Shown: in pieces, positions 63,114-64,000 of the stretch
Position numbering within the stretch: position 1 is the first letter of the stretch
How the letters are laid out: each line of letters begins with the position of its first letter
Translations under genes and position numbers: made by a program
The notes under the pieces: model-generated
Seen by the model: only the letters and a program-made list of their open reading frames with translations
Told to the model about the DNA's origin: nothing
Databases searched by the model: none
Origin: Labilithrix sp.
GTDB lineage: Bacteria > Myxococcota_A > Polyangia > Polyangiales > Polyangiaceae
Direction: 5' to 3'
DNA length: 64,000 bases
NCBI GenBank assembly: GCA_019637195.1
Contig: JAHBWA010000014.1
Location: 1 to 64,000, forward strand

Positions 63114-64000
<887 letters not shown>

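Overview
The window is very G+C-rich, densely packed bacterial chromosome. It most likely comes from a myxobacterium (Myxococcota, Polyangia-like). Support comes from a secreted hydrolase with a MYXO-CTERM-type tail (56413-57531), a bactofilin, many short lipoproteins and Pro/Ala-rich low-complexity proteins, and an ArsR-methyltransferase fusion beside metH. Neighbouring genes often overlap by 4 bp (ATGA or GTGA), for example at 554, 6311, 6598, 11013, 24281, 30913, 39757, 41503, 59409, 60542 and 63569. This points to translational coupling. I see no insertion sequence, prophage, CRISPR array or tRNA.

Layout. 1-5.4 kb: an HTTM-type membrane protein with a coupled partner, a DUF4190/thioredoxin-like protein, an MlaF-type ABC ATPase, an LpxL-type acyltransferase and a lipoprotein. 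5.5-7.7 kb: thiG, a small exported protein and thiE, followed by an acyl carrier protein. 7.8-8.4 kb: a small stand-alone protein resembling C80 (toxin CPD-type, clan CD) cysteine peptidases. 8.5-16.1 kb: a lipid or polyketide cluster. A minus-strand block holds an alpha-oxoamine synthase, a catalytically stripped ketosynthase (KS-beta) and an intact ketosynthase (KS-alpha). A divergent plus-strand block holds a fatty acyl-AMP ligase and two ACPs, and a convergent DUF482/GNAT acyltransferase closes the cluster. With serine-palmitoyltransferase-like and bacterial-ceramide-synthase-like enzymes together, a sphingolipid-like product is a reasonable hypothesis.

16.2-32.3 kb: envelope and housekeeping genes. 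These are an OmpA-type lipoprotein, DNA glycosylase, bactofilin, LptD-like protein, bfr and bfd with Fur-box-like palindromes, an ABC-2 permease pair, a START-like protein, a lipid-kinase-family protein, ygfZ, a PPC-domain protein, an outer-membrane barrel, maf and a GT39-like glycosyltransferase. 32.4-37.7 kb: rnpB (RNase P RNA), an ArsR-methyltransferase fusion and metH. As written here, metH carries a cluster of mutually compensating indels that destroys its zinc-site Cys pair.

37.8-45.8 kb: a MAPEG protein, a metallophosphatase, a zinc-ribbon protein coupled to ErpA/IscA, a beta-propeller protein coupled to a large zinc-ribbon/TM protein with repeated T-M motifs, an MBL hydrolase and YggX. 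45.8-49.7 kb: a 1303-residue fusion of NfnB/GltD-like and NfnA/PyrK-like oxidoreductase modules. 49.7-64 kb: a DUF2809 protein, a vWA lipoprotein, DUF72, a gamma-glutamyltransferase-like protein that appears to lack its nucleophile, rpmB, hutG, the MYXO-CTERM hydrolase, a XerD-type recombinase, trpG-trpD-trpC, PilZ, a coiled-coil membrane protein and the end of a CorC/TlyC-type protein. Several intergenic gaps carry unrelated G+C-rich tandem repeats with 29-40 bp units.
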